A stretch of DNA of 64,000 bases from Bradyrhizobium sp. CB1650 (GTDB lineage: Bacteria; Pseudomonadota; Alphaproteobacteria; Rhizobiales; Xanthobacteraceae): contig NZ_CP121695.1 of NCBI RefSeq assembly GCF_029761915.1, positions 4,555,501 to 4,619,500 on the forward strand. The letters run 5' to 3'. Shown piece after piece: positions 46,824 to 58,515 of the stretch. The translations under genes and the position numbers were made by a program. The notes under the pieces were generated by a model, which was given only the letters and a program-made list of their open reading frames with translations, made no database searches and was not told the DNA's origin. Each line of letters starts with the position of its first letter. Positions within the stretch are counted from its first letter, which is position 1.

Positions 46824-48080
46824 TCAGCGCTTCGCTATGCTGATCGCGTGCGTTCCGCTGCGCGCCAATATCGCCACCACGACCAGCGCCGCGACGATGT
46901 TCGCGGCAGCGCTGGTCAGGATCGGCAGCGTATAGCTGTGATTGATGTCGTAGACGAAGCCCGCGGCGGTCGGGCCGATCAGCGTGCCGAACGCAACGCT
47001 GGTGTAGAGAATGCCGATGATGCCGCTGACGTTGCGTCCGCCAAAATAGTCCATCACGACCGTCGGCAGGACCGCCACCCAGCCGCCGTAGAACACGCCA
47101 TAGACGAAGGCGAAGGCGGCGAGAGTCCAGACGTCTTGCGCAATGGCCCAGATCGCCATCGCGAGCGCCATGCCGATCAGCACCATGATCAGCGAGCGGT
47201 CGCGGCCCATCCGGTCGGCGAGTGCGCCGAGAAAGAACCGGCCTGCGGTGCTGCCGGCCCCGATCATCCCGAGCAGTACCACGGCGGAGGACGCCGCGAC
47301 CCCGTGGTCGCGCGCATAGGGCACGAGATGGACGAAGGGGACGAAGGCACCAAAGGAGCAGACGAGACACGAGAGATAGAGGCCGACGAACCGCATCGAC
47401 CGGACCGCCTCGCGCACCGAAGCGCCGCCGGCGTTGGTCGCGCCCGAGAGCTCGCGGGGCGGATCGCCGTCGGGACCGAGGCCACGGTCCTTCGGATCAT
47501 TCTCGATCAGCAGCGACAGCCCGCCGCCCAGCACCAGTACGATCGCGCCCAGCACCAGATAGGCGCCGCGCCAGCCTATGGCTGCGATCAGCAGTGAGGC
47601 GAGCGGCGGCATCGCCAGCGTGCCGAGCCCGATGCCGCTTACCGCGAGGCCGGAGGCAAAGCCGCGGCGCCTCACGAACCAGCGCTGCACCGCGCCGAGC
47701 GCGGGAACGAAAGCGCAGCCGACGCCGAGGCCGACGCCCAGCCCGTAGGCGAGATAGACTTCGACGAGGGAGTGCGCAGCGCTCGCGGCCGCAAGTCCGA
47801 TCGCGGCCACGACCATGCCGACGACGGCAAGCGGCCGCGAGCCAAGCCGGTCGGCGAGGGGACCGCTAATGACGCCAAGCGCGAAGTACAGAAAACCCGC
47901 GATCGAGAATACCAGCGAGGTCGAACCGCGCGAGGCGCCGAAATCGCGCTGCAGCGGCTCGAGAAAGGCGCTGAACGTGTAGGCGGATCCGAAGCCGACG
48001 AACATCACGGTGAATGCCGCAGCGACGACGAACCAGCCATGGAAAATGCTCCGCGGAGCCAGCGTTGATTGAATGGTCAC
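46824..48080 (-). CDS. MFS transporter (monocarboxylate/oxalate-like)
   Basis: The product has 418 residues and 12 membrane segments. FHGWFVVAAAFTVMFVGFGSAYTFSAFLEPLQRDFGASRGSTSLVF is the start typical of the OFA/monocarboxylate group, with GPLADRLGSRPL and GALADRMGRDRSL loops. The GTG at 48080 is favoured because GGAGG lies 5 nt upstream and the GTG overlaps the amidase stop (GTGA); an ATG at 48092 without a ribosome site is also in frame. It probably imports the amidase substrate or exports its product. Confidence 0.88.
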   Translation of the reverse strand: MTIQSTLAPRSIFHGWFVVAAAFTVMFVGFGSAYTFSAFLEPLQRDFGASRGSTSLVFSIAGFLYFALGVISGPLADRLGSRPLAVVGMVVAAIGLAAASAAHSLVEVYLAYGLGVGLGVGCAFVPALGAVQRWFVRRRGFASGLAVSGIGLGTLAMPPLASLLIAAIGWRGAYLVLGAIVLVLGGGLSLLIENDPKDRGLGPDGDPPRELSGATNAGGASVREAVRSMRFVGLYLSCLVCSFGAFVPFVHLVPYARDHGVAASSAVVLLGMIGAGSTAGRFFLGALADRMGRDRSLIMVLIGMALAMAIWAIAQDVWTLAAFAFVYGVFYGGWVAVLPTVVMDYFGGRNVSGIIGILYTSVAFGTLIGPTAAGFVYDINHSYTLPILTSAAANIVAALVVVAILARSGTHAISIAKR

Positions 48081-49492
48081 TGTTGCCTCCATGAGGTGAG
48101 GGATGGATGGCGACGATGCCAGGACGTGGCGCGCTGGAACGCCGCGCCGGCGCGCACGAGCGTGGCCTCGTCGAGATGGGCGGCGACGAGCTGAAACGCG
48201 ATCGGCAGTCCGTCCGCAGATGCACCACCCGGTAGCGTGATCGTGGGATGACCGGTCATGTCGAATGGGCAGGTGTAGCGCTGCAGCTTCGCGATCAGAC
48301 CGGGCTGCTCGCCGAGCGTCCGGATCATGGCGAGGGTCACAGGCGGGAACGGGTGCACCGGGGTCAGCAGCAGGTCGATGGTCTCGAACAACGCAGCCAC
48401 CCGGCCGCGCAGCGCGAGCCGCCGCAGCAGGATCTTCTGGTAGTCGAGAGCAGAGAGCGCGCGACCGGCCTCGATCACCGAGGCGAGGATCGGACCATAC
48501 TCACGCTTGCGGGCAGGATAGGTCGCCTCGTGCGCGACCGCAGCTTCCACCGCACAATTCGGCGTCCAGTCGGCGATCGACTGCGTCACGTCGGGAAATC
48601 TGACATCGACAATGTGGGCGCCAAGAGCGCGGAAAGCAGTGATGGCGTCCGCCAGCACGAGCTGTGTCGCGACGTCCACGTCGTCGCTGTTCCAGGCGGC
48701 GTCGACGCCGATCCGTAAGGCCCGCACGTCCCGCGCGGCCGCGGCCAGATAGTCGGGCACCGGATCGAACAGCGACGTCGGGTCGTTCGGGTCGTGTCCG
48801 GCGATGACGCCGAGCAGGGCGCCAGCATCGGCCGCGCTGCGGCCGATCGGCCCGACATGGTCGAGCGTCGCGGCCAGTTCGAACGTACCGTGGCGGCTGA
48901 CGCGGCCCCAGCTTGGCTTCAGCCCGGTCAGACCGTTGGCGGCGGACGGCCAGCGGATCGAGCCGCCGGTGTCGGAGCCGAGTGAGCCGAAGCAAAGTCC
49001 GGCGGCTGTCGCGACCGCCGGGCCGCTGGATGAAATGCCCGGCCAGTAACGCGCATTCCACGGATTCTTCGGCGGCGTCACCGACGGATGGTGATCGGAA
49101 TAGGCGCCCTCGGTGAGCTGCACCTTGCCGAGCAGTACGGCGCCTGCGTCCTTGAGCCGGCGCACGACAGTTGCGTCTTCACCGGGACGAAAATCGCGAT
49201 GAAGCGTGGTGCCGGCCGCCGTCGGAATGCCCTTGGTCCAGAACAGATCCTTAAGCGCGATCGGCACGCCATGCAGGGGGCCACGATAGCGGCCATGTGC
49301 GATTTCGGCGTCGGCGGCCTTCGCCTCGGCAATGGCCGTTTCCGCCATCACGTGAACGAAGCTGCCGAGTTCACGGTCAAGGGCGTCAATACGGTCGAGT
49401 TGCGCGCGCGTCACGTCCAGCGCGGAGATTTCGCGCGCCTCGATGCGTGCAGCGAGCTCGGTGAGCTCGAGATAGTGCAGGGGGTCGGCCAC
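48077..49492 (-). CDS. Amidase-signature hydrolase
   Basis: The product has 471 residues from the GTG at 49492, which follows GGAGA at 9 nt; a longer frame starts at a GTG at 49537, inside the regulatory region. It has the Ser-cisSer-Lys triad of the amidase signature family: Lys in PIALKDLFWTKG, Ser in GISSSGPAVATAAG and the nucleophile in SLGSDTGGSIRWPSAANG. The usual GGSSGG loop is GISSSG. No GatB partner is near, so it is a free-standing amide or carbamate hydrolase rather than GatA. It is coupled to the MFS gene. Confidence 0.88.
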   Translation of the reverse strand: MADPLHYLELTELAARIEAREISALDVTRAQLDRIDALDRELGSFVHVMAETAIAEAKAADAEIAHGRYRGPLHGVPIALKDLFWTKGIPTAAGTTLHRDFRPGEDATVVRRLKDAGAVLLGKVQLTEGAYSDHHPSVTPPKNPWNARYWPGISSSGPAVATAAGLCFGSLGSDTGGSIRWPSAANGLTGLKPSWGRVSRHGTFELAATLDHVGPIGRSAADAGALLGVIAGHDPNDPTSLFDPVPDYLAAAARDVRALRIGVDAAWNSDDVDVATQLVLADAITAFRALGAHIVDVRFPDVTQSIADWTPNCAVEAAVAHEATYPARKREYGPILASVIEAGRALSALDYQKILLRRLALRGRVAALFETIDLLLTPVHPFPPVTLAMIRTLGEQPGLIAKLQRYTCPFDMTGHPTITLPGGASADGLPIAFQLVAAHLDEATLVRAGAAFQRATSWHRRHPSLTSWRQQ

Positions 49493-49551
49493 GGCTCGCG
49501 TTCTCCATGCTTCGTATCGCGACGATGATTGCGACACCTGTACAATTAAGA

Positions 49552-49596
49552 TACTGGTGTTTGGTTGCCGTCAACCAGTAAATATGTTTTACTGGT
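49552..49596. promoter_or_regulatory. Operator with three ACCAGTA half-sites
   Basis: TACTGGT at 49552-49558, ACCAGTA at 49574-49580 and TACTGGT at 49590-49596. The last two extend to a perfect 9-bp inverted repeat ACCAGTAAA-N5-TTTACTGGT (49574-49596). The site lies in the 125-nt gap between the divergent amidase and CGNR genes, 21 nt before the CGNR start. Confidence 0.65.
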
Positions 49597-49617
49597 GTTC
49601 CAATTCTGGGTGTTCCG

Positions 49618-50211
49618 ATGTCGAAAGAGTCGCGCAAATTCAAGGTTCCCGACGCGCTGGCGAACGTCTACGACTTCGCCAACACGCTCGATGTCCGCCA
49701 TTTCACGCATTTCGGCGTGGAGCATCCGCAGAGCGACGCGCTCGGCGGACCGAAGCAACTTGCGGACTGGATGCGGGAGCGTGGACTTGGCGGCGATAGC
49801 GGACGCGTCACGCCCGTGATGTTCGAGGCCGCGCTGCGGCTGCGCGGCGCCTTGCGCGCCTATCTGCAATGCGAGCCGGCCGAACGGCGCCGGAACCGGG
49901 ACGTCCTTGGCGCGCTCGATGACGCGCTCGCGCCGTTTCCGCTGCGGGTGGAGGCGCGGGCGGGGCGCGGCACGATATTGTCAGCGGCGCGCGAGGATGC
50001 GCTGGCCGGCCTTTCAGCAATTGCGATCGAGCTTCATGACGCAACGCTTCTGGGAACGCTGGACCGGCTGAAGATGTGCGCGTCGGAGGAATGCCGCCGG
50101 GTGTTCTTCGACCGGTCGAAACCGGCGAAGCGGCGATGGTGCATGTCGACGCTGTGCGGCAACCGGATGAAGACGCGCGCCTATCGCGAGCGGCAGCGCG
50201 AGGCGAGATAG
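49618..50211 (+). CDS. CGNR zinc-finger (ABATE) regulator
   Basis: The product has 197 residues. The N-terminal ABATE domain (about 10-145: DFANTLDVRHFTHFGVEHPQSDALGGPKQLADWM) is followed by a C-terminal zinc finger with CASEECRRVFFD, a basic spacer and CMSTLCGNRMKTRAYR carrying the CGNR signature. The family is taken to be stress or ligand-responsive transcription factors. Its divergent position and the shared palindromes suggest it controls itself and the amidase-MFS operon. Confidence 0.87.
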   Translation: MSKESRKFKVPDALANVYDFANTLDVRHFTHFGVEHPQSDALGGPKQLADWMRERGLGGDSGRVTPVMFEAALRLRGALRAYLQCEPAERRRNRDVLGALDDALAPFPLRVEARAGRGTILSAAREDALAGLSAIAIELHDATLLGTLDRLKMCASEECRRVFFDRSKPAKRRWCMSTLCGNRMKTRAYRERQREAR

Positions 50212-50225
50212 ATCAGCGCGCACGA

Positions 50226-50735
50226 TCAGGCGCGGTAGTGGCCCGACTTGCCGCCGATCTTTTCCACGAGATGGATGCCCTCGATGCGCACGCCGCGCTC
50301 CACCGCCTTGATCATGTCGTAGATGGTGAGGCAGGCGACCGATACCGCGGTGAGCGCCTCCATCTCGACACCGGTAGGACCGGTCACCTTCACGGTGGCG
50401 CGGACGAGACAGCCCGACAGTTTCGCATCGGGCTCGATGTCGAGCGTGACCTTCGACAGCGCCAGCGGATGGCACAGCGGGATCAGTTCCGAGGTGCGCT
50501 TGGCCGCCATGATGCCGGCGATGCGCGCGGTGCCGAGCACGTCGCCCTTCTTGGCATTGCCGGAGCGGATCAGGTCGAGCGTCGCCTTGCTCATGACGAC
50601 GCGCCCCTCCGCGACCGCGACCCGCTCGGTCGCGGGCTTGTCCGAGACATCCACCATCCGCGCCTCGCCGGAGGCGCCGATATGGGTGAGGGTTGGCTTG
50701 GCCCTGGTGGCAGACTTGGCGGGCTTGCGCGCCAT
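50226..50735 (-). CDS. moaC: Cyclic pyranopterin monophosphate synthase
   Basis: The product has 169 residues and catalyses, with MoaA, the first step of molybdopterin synthesis. [41 protein letters not shown] with active-site residues, and [26 protein letters not shown] are conserved. It starts 2 nt after the trpC stop, as the third gene of trpD-trpC-moaC. Confidence 0.95.
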   Translation of the reverse strand: MARKPAKSATRAKPTLTHIGASGEARMVDVSDKPATERVAVAEGRVVMSKATLDLIRSGNAKKGDVLGTARIAGIMAAKRTSELIPLCHPLALSKVTLDIEPDAKLSGCLVRATVKVTGPTGVEMEALTAVSVACLTIYDMIKAVERGVRIEGIHLVEKIGGKSGHYRA

Positions 50736-50737
50736 GT

Positions 50738-51559
50738 TCAGCGCGTGCCTGTCGCGCGTGCGGCACCCTCGCGCGCGAGCAGCGCGCGTGTGGCGGCGGT
50801 CACGTCCGCCTGCCGCATCAGGCTCTCGCCGACCAGGAAGGTCGACATGCCGACGCGCTCGAGCCGGGCGAGGTCGGCCGGCGTGAAGATACCGCTCTCG
50901 CCGACCATCAGCCGTTCCTGCGGGATCAGCGGCGCCAGCGCCTCGCTGGTCGCGAGCGTCGTCTCGAAGGTGCGCAAATTGCGGTTGTTGACGCCGATCA
51001 TCCGCGAACGAAGCCTCAAGGCACGGTCGAGCTCGGCGCGGTCGTGGATCTCGATCAGCACGTCCATGCCATAGGTAAGGGCGGCGTCTTCGAGATCCCT
51101 GGCGGCCGCGTCGTCGAGCGCCGCCATGATGATCAGGATGCAGTCGGCGCCGTGCGCACGCGCCTCGGCCACCTGATAGGTGTCGAACATGAAATCCTTG
51201 CGCAGCACCGGCAGCGATGTCGCCGCGCGCGCAGCCACCATGAAGTCGAGATGGCCCTGGAATGAGGGCATATCGGTCAGCACCGACAGACACGCTGCGC
51301 CGCCTGCCTCATAGGCTTTTGCGAGCAGCGGCGGATCGAAATCGGCCCGGATCAGTCCCTTGGAGGGCGACGCCTTTTTGACTTCGGCGATCAGCGCATA
51401 CTCGCCGCTGGCGTGCTTGGCCTCGATCGCGCGGACAAAGCCGCGCGGTGCGGCCTGCGCCTTGGCCTTCGCCTCGACCGCCGAGAGCGGCTGCGTGCGC
51501 TTGGCAGCGGCGATTTCCTCGCGCTTGTACGCCTCGATCTTGGTCAGGATGTCCGACAT
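50738..51559 (-). CDS. trpC: Indole-3-glycerol phosphate synthase
   Basis: The product has 273 residues, a TIM-barrel tryptophan enzyme. [68 protein letters not shown] and VGESGI are the conserved strands, with catalytic Lys and Glu. It lies 7 nt after trpD. Confidence 0.96.
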   Translation of the reverse strand: MSDILTKIEAYKREEIAAAKRTQPLSAVEAKAKAQAAPRGFVRAIEAKHASGEYALIAEVKKASPSKGLIRADFDPPLLAKAYEAGGAACLSVLTDMPSFQGHLDFMVAARAATSLPVLRKDFMFDTYQVAEARAHGADCILIIMAALDDAAARDLEDAALTYGMDVLIEIHDRAELDRALRLRSRMIGVNNRNLRTFETTLATSEALAPLIPQERLMVGESGIFTPADLARLERVGMSTFLVGESLMRQADVTAATRALLAREGAARATGTR

Positions 51560-51566
51560 GGCGCCT

Positions 51567-52580
51567 TCAGTCGTTGGAGACGGCGATCAGATGTTTCAGC
51601 CGCGCGTTCGCCGCGCCGCTGTCGAGCGACTTCGCGCCGATCGCGACGCCCTCCTTGAGGTCCTTGGCGCGCCCGGCCACGACCAGCGCGGCCGCCGCAT
51701 TCATGAGCGCGACGTCACGATAGGGGCTCGGCTTACCGTCGAGCACGCTTTGCAGCGCCACTGCATTGGCGTCGGCGTCGCCGCCCTTGAGCGCGCCGGC
51801 CGCGCAGCGCGGCAAGCCGGCTTCCTCCGGCGTCACCTCGAAACTCCTGATCTCGCCGTTCTCGAGCGCCGAGACGAAGGTTGGACCGGTGAGGGTGATC
51901 TCGTCGAGGCCATCGGAGCCGTGCACGACCCAGGCGGATTCGGAGCCGAGATTCCGCAGCACCTGCGCCAGCGGCTGCACCCATTGCCGCGAGAACACGC
52001 CGACCATCTGCCGCTTCACGCCGGCCGGGTTGGACAGCGGTCCGAGCAGGTTGAAGATCGTGCGGGTCGCGAGCTCGACGCGGGTCGGACCGACGTTCTT
52101 CATGGCGGGATGGTGGGCGGGGGCGAACATGAAGCCGATGCCGCATTCGCGTACGCAGCGCCCGACCTCGTCGGGCTTGAGGTCGATCTTCACCCCGAGC
52201 GAGGCGAGCACGTCGGCCGCGCCCGAGCGCGACGACAGTGCGCGGTTGCCGTGCTTGGCCACCGGCACGCCGGCGCCCGAGACGATGAAGGAGGCGCAGG
52301 TCGAGACGTTGACCGAACCAGAGCCGTCGCCGCCGGTGCCGACGATGTCGACGGCGTCATCGGGCGCCGTGACCTTGAGCATCTTGGAGCGCATCGCCGC
52401 GACCGCGCCGGTGATCTCGTCCACGGTCTCGCCGCGTACGCGCAGTGCCATCAGTAGGCCGCCCATCTGCGAGGGGGTGGCCTCGCCGGACATCACGGCG
52501 TCGAAGGCGGCAGCCGCCTCGTCGCGCGACAGGCTGGCGCCGGTCGCCACTTTTCCAATGATCGATTTCAGGTCGTCCAT
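51567..52580 (-). CDS. trpD: Anthranilate phosphoribosyltransferase
   Basis: The product has 337 residues. The PRPP loop [27 protein letters not shown] and [23 protein letters not shown] give the family. It is the first of trpD-trpC-moaC and starts 16 nt after the ppiD-like stop, so all four may be cotranscribed. Confidence 0.96.
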   Translation of the reverse strand: MDDLKSIIGKVATGASLSRDEAAAAFDAVMSGEATPSQMGGLLMALRVRGETVDEITGAVAAMRSKMLKVTAPDDAVDIVGTGGDGSGSVNVSTCASFIVSGAGVPVAKHGNRALSSRSGAADVLASLGVKIDLKPDEVGRCVRECGIGFMFAPAHHPAMKNVGPTRVELATRTIFNLLGPLSNPAGVKRQMVGVFSRQWVQPLAQVLRNLGSESAWVVHGSDGLDEITLTGPTFVSALENGEIRSFEVTPEEAGLPRCAAGALKGGDADANAVALQSVLDGKPSPYRDVALMNAAAALVVAGRAKDLKEGVAIGAKSLDSGAANARLKHLIAVSND

Positions 52581-52596
52581 CGCGTGCTTTCAATGA

Positions 52597-54495
52597 TTAC
52601 TGGTTCGCGCCCGTCACCTGCGCGAAGGCGGCCTGATTGATGCTGGTTCCGATGTTGGTTTCAAGCTTGTTGACGTAGGAGGCGACCTGCTCCTCCGTCA
52701 CTGCGCGGTCGATGCCGTCCTTCAGCTTCTTGACGGCGTCGGAGGCGAAATCGACCGCGGGATCGACGATGTCGGTCACACGGAAGACGATAACGTCGCT
52801 GCCGCCGCTCACTGGCGTCTGTGCAACGCCATCCTTGGCGGTGCGGTAGGCGGCGGTGACCACGTTCGCAGGCACGCCGGCCGGCGAGTCGTCGCGCTTG
52901 AAGCCGGTCGCGGTCTCGACCTTGGCGCCGATCGCGGCCGCCTCGTCGGCGAGCTTGCCGCCCTGTTCGAGCTTCTGCACCATTTCGGTCGCCTTGGCCT
53001 TTAGCTTGGTGGCGATCTGGTCCTGGCGCCAGCGCGCCTCGACCTGGTCGCGGACCTCGTCGAGATTGCGGTCGCGCGAAGGCGTGACGGCGAGCACGTC
53101 ATACCAGACGTAGCCGCCTTGGAACGAGATCGGGTCATTGTCGACGCCGACGTCGCTGTTGAAGGCCTGCGACACCACGTCGAGACCCTGCGGAATGTTG
53201 GCGACGGGCTGGCCGTTCGGCGCGCGGCCGGAGCGGTCGACTGCGTCGATGGTCACGGCGTTGAGCCCGAGCTTCTGCGCCGCATCGATCACGCTGGCGC
53301 CGCCGCCACGCTCATCCTCCATCTTGTCGCGCAGGTCGGCGACCTTGACGCGGGCGCGCTCGGTCGCGATCTCCCGCTTGAGGTCGGCTGCAACGCCGGC
53401 GTAGTTCGCTTCCGCGCCCGGCTCGATCTTGTCGACCTTGACGATCGCGGTGCCGAGGCCGCCCTGGACCGGCTGGCTGATGTCGCCCGCGGAGAGGGCG
53501 AAGGCGGCGTCCGCGACGGCGGGATCGAGCGCCGACTTGGTGACGAGCCCGAGGTCGATGTCGGCAGCACTCAGTCCGCGCTCCTTGGCGAGGTCCTCGA
53601 AGGACAGCCCGCTGGTGAGGCGCTCACGCGCGGCCTGCGCCTCGGTGGGGTTCGGAAACACGATCTGCTGCACCTGCCGCTTCTCCGGCGTACCGAGGCG
53701 ATCCTTGCGCTGCTCGAACAGCTTCTTCGCGTCCTCGTCGGAGACCTCGCTCCACTTGCCGATTTCTTCGGGCGAGATCACCACAAAGGCGATCTTGCGG
53801 TATTCGGGCGCGCGGAACTGGACCTTGTGGTCCTCGAAATAGGCCGCCAGCGTCTCGGGCGAGGGCGCATCGATGGTGCCGGCCTGCGCGGCGTCGAGCC
53901 TGATGAATTCAATCGTGCGCTGCTCGTTCTGGAAACGCGTCAGCGCGTCGATCAGCGCCTTCGGCGGCTCGAGGCCGGCGCCGATCGTGCCGGTGATCTG
54001 CCGGCGCAGCGAGACCTTGCGCTGCTCGGCGACGTAGCGCTGCTCGGTGTAGCCGAAATTGCGGATCACGGCCTGGAAGCGGTTCGGGTCGAAGTTGCCG
54101 CCGACGCCCTTGAAGTTCGGGTCGTTCATGATGAGCTGGCGGATCTGCTCGTCGGACTGGCCGAGCCCGAGCCGCCGCGCCTCCTCGTCGAGCGCGGCTT
54201 CCGCGATCGTCTGCTGCAGCACCTGGCGGTCGAGCCCGAAGGCGCGGGCCTGGTCAGGGGTCAGCGGACGGCCGAACTGGCGGCCGATCTGCTGCAGGCG
54301 ATCGGTGTAGATCTGGCGGAATTCGTTCAGCGAAATCTCGGTGCTGCCAACCTTGGCCACCGTGGACTGCCCGAAGCCGCGGAAGATGTCGGCGATGCCC
54401 CAAATGCCAAAACTGATGATCAACACGCCCATCACCACGGCCATAATGGTCTTGCCGAGCCAGTTTGATGAGGCCTTGCGCATTCCTCGAAGCAT
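52597..54495 (-). CDS. ppiD: PpiD/SurA-type periplasmic folding factor
   Basis: The product has 632 residues. It has a single N-terminal membrane anchor (KTIMAVVMGVLIISFGIWGIADIF), a SurA-N-like helical region (about 35-180), a parvulin-like segment (about 270-370: EKRQVQQIVFPNPTEAQAARERLTSGLSFEDLAKERG) and a second PPIC-like region. Key parvulin residues are degenerate, as in PpiD. It helps exported proteins emerging from SecYEG. The ATG at 54495 is preferred over a TTG at 54504. Confidence 0.9.
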   Translation of the reverse strand: MLRGMRKASSNWLGKTIMAVVMGVLIISFGIWGIADIFRGFGQSTVAKVGSTEISLNEFRQIYTDRLQQIGRQFGRPLTPDQARAFGLDRQVLQQTIAEAALDEEARRLGLGQSDEQIRQLIMNDPNFKGVGGNFDPNRFQAVIRNFGYTEQRYVAEQRKVSLRRQITGTIGAGLEPPKALIDALTRFQNEQRTIEFIRLDAAQAGTIDAPSPETLAAYFEDHKVQFRAPEYRKIAFVVISPEEIGKWSEVSDEDAKKLFEQRKDRLGTPEKRQVQQIVFPNPTEAQAARERLTSGLSFEDLAKERGLSAADIDLGLVTKSALDPAVADAAFALSAGDISQPVQGGLGTAIVKVDKIEPGAEANYAGVAADLKREIATERARVKVADLRDKMEDERGGGASVIDAAQKLGLNAVTIDAVDRSGRAPNGQPVANIPQGLDVVSQAFNSDVGVDNDPISFQGGYVWYDVLAVTPSRDRNLDEVRDQVEARWRQDQIATKLKAKATEMVQKLEQGGKLADEAAAIGAKVETATGFKRDDSPAGVPANVVTAAYRTAKDGVAQTPVSGGSDVIVFRVTDIVDPAVDFASDAVKKLKDGIDRAVTEEQVASYVNKLETNIGTSINQAAFAQVTGANQ

Positions 54496-54708
54496 TGGGT
54501 CCAACTTGTTTGGCAGGAGGGGAACCGGAGCGCGCCTTAAAGCAGATTCCGCGAAAGGGCGTCACCGAATTGATATGGCATCATAAAGTGGCGGCTTTTC
54601 CCCCGCAACCTGCGGCGCCGTTAAGCTGTGTTAACGAGCTAGGGTCTCTGGAACTGAGGCGCTCGCTCTGCTAGCGCATGGCAACCCCCAATTTCGCTGG
54701 AATCCGAC

Positions 54709-55464
54709 ATGACCGATGCCATCCGACCTCTGATCGCCGGCAACTGGAAAATGAATGGCCTCAGGGCCTTGACTGCCGAATTCGACGCCATGCTCAACGG
54801 TGCGGCAGAAGTGACCGCGAAGGCCGACCTGTTGGTCTGTCCGCCGGCGACACTGGTCGCGGCTTTTGCGGAGAGAGCGCGCGGGAAGGCCGTGGCCGTG
54901 GGGGCGCAGGATTGCCATCCCAAGGCCTCCGGCGCCCATACGGGCGACATTGCCGCAGAAATGCTGGCCGATGCCGGGGCAATCGCCGTTATCGTCGGCC
55001 ATTCCGAGCGTCGCGCCGACCATGGCGAGAGCGACCTTCTTGTGAAGCAGAAGGCGGAAGCGGCCTGGCGCGCCGGCCTGATCGCGATCGTCTGCATCGG
55101 TGAAACCCAAGGCCAGCGCGACGCAGGCCAGACCCTGGACATCCTGCGCGGTCAGCTCAACGGATCGTTGCCTGATGGGTCGACCGCCGCCAATGTGGTC
55201 GTGGCCTACGAGCCGGTCTGGGCCATCGGCACCGGCTTGACCCCCACCGCCAAGGATGTCGAGCAGATTCATAGCTTTATCCGGGAACTTCTGACTTCCC
55301 GGTTCAAGGCCGATGGCGCCAGGATGCGGATCCTCTATGGCGGCTCGGTCAAACCCTCGAACGCGGCCGAGCTGATGGCGGTCAACAACGTCAACGGCGC
55401 GCTGGTCGGCGGCGCCAGCCTGAAGGCCGCCGATTTCCTTGCGATTGCCAAGGGCTGCCCCTAG
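54709..55464 (+). CDS. tpiA: Triosephosphate isomerase
   Basis: The product has 251 residues. Catalytic Lys in AGNWKMN, His in VGHSERR and Glu in [11 protein letters not shown] are all visible, with the phosphate loop [13 protein letters not shown]. It is divergent from the ppiD-like gene. Confidence 0.97.
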   Translation: MTDAIRPLIAGNWKMNGLRALTAEFDAMLNGAAEVTAKADLLVCPPATLVAAFAERARGKAVAVGAQDCHPKASGAHTGDIAAEMLADAGAIAVIVGHSERRADHGESDLLVKQKAEAAWRAGLIAIVCIGETQGQRDAGQTLDILRGQLNGSLPDGSTAANVVVAYEPVWAIGTGLTPTAKDVEQIHSFIRELLTSRFKADGARMRILYGGSVKPSNAAELMAVNNVNGALVGGASLKAADFLAIAKGCP

Positions 55465-55603
55465 CTAAAGGCGAAGCGCGATCGAGACCGATCGGGGGTG
55501 GCAATGCCCGTTCCGATCGTGTAACACCGCGCAACTTCAGGAAAACCCGCGAAGCGCGATGGCCGCCGATCTCGGCGCTGTCGGCTTGTGACGGAAGGGC
55601 ACA

Positions 55604-55990
55604 ATGCAGACTGTTGTCATCGTCATCCACCTCATGATCGTCGCCGTGATGATCGGCGCCGTCCTGCTTCAGAAGTCGGAAGGCGGCGGCCTCGGTATGG
55701 GGGGTGGCGCGGGCTTCATGTCGAGCCGCGGCACCGCGAACCTGTTGTCGCGCACGACCGCGATCCTGGCCGCTGGCTTCTTCCTGACCAGCCTGTTCCT
55801 GTCCTGGTATGCAGGCTATGACCGCAAGCCCTCGTCCATCATCGGCCAGCCGGCGTCGCAGACGCAGCCGGCCGGAGGCGCGCCGGTCGCGCCGCCGACC
55901 TCGGGCGGCATCCTGGATTCGCTGAAGAAAGCCGACGAACAGCAGCAGAACCAGGCACCCAGCGGGCCACAGGTACCGCGGTCGCAATAA
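55604..55990 (+). CDS. secG: Preprotein translocase subunit SecG
   Basis: The product has 128 residues. Two membrane helices flank the conserved cytosolic loop LLQKSEGGGLGMGGGAGFMSSRGTANLLSRTTAILA. A low-complexity Pro/Gln-rich tail of about 50 residues follows, common in alphaproteobacterial SecG. Confidence 0.95.
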   Translation: MQTVVIVIHLMIVAVMIGAVLLQKSEGGGLGMGGGAGFMSSRGTANLLSRTTAILAAGFFLTSLFLSWYAGYDRKPSSIIGQPASQTQPAGGAPVAPPTSGGILDSLKKADEQQQNQAPSGPQVPRSQ

Positions 55991-56002
55991 AGCAGGGGGG
56001 CC

Positions 56003-56030
56003 ATGCAGGGCGACGGCTACCGTCCTGCAT
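56003..56030 (+). promoter_or_regulatory. Hairpin after secG
   Basis: ATGCAGG (56003-56009) pairs with CCTGCAT (56024-56030), and ACGG with CCGT inside. It starts 12 nt past the secG stop. No T-run, so a weak stop or mRNA-stabilising stem before the pyrG leader. Confidence 0.35.
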
Positions 56031-56144
56031 CAACAACCCCCATCAAGGCTCTGTCACCACTCTTAGTTTTGGCTCACCCACAGGCCCGCAGAATCTTTGG
56101 GGCGGAAGACGAATCGCTTTGGCGAATCGAATTCGGGGGATTAA

Positions 56145-58414
<2,270 letters not shown>

Positions 58415-58515
58415 GCGCACTCCGGTAGCTTGCTTCGCGCCTCGCAAATCAGAGGTGAGGCGGCTTGCAATCTCGCGGGAGTGCATTGCGACAGCATTGC
58501 GCGATAGGAACTAAA

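Noticed and set aside
46699..47370. 223-codon frame overlapping the MFS gene on the same strand
   Set aside because: An out-of-frame Arg-rich shadow of the transporter, with no membrane segments or ribosome site.
48077..49492. Amidase as GatA of the GatCAB amidotransferase
   Set aside because: No gatB or gatC nearby, and it forms an operon with a transporter instead.
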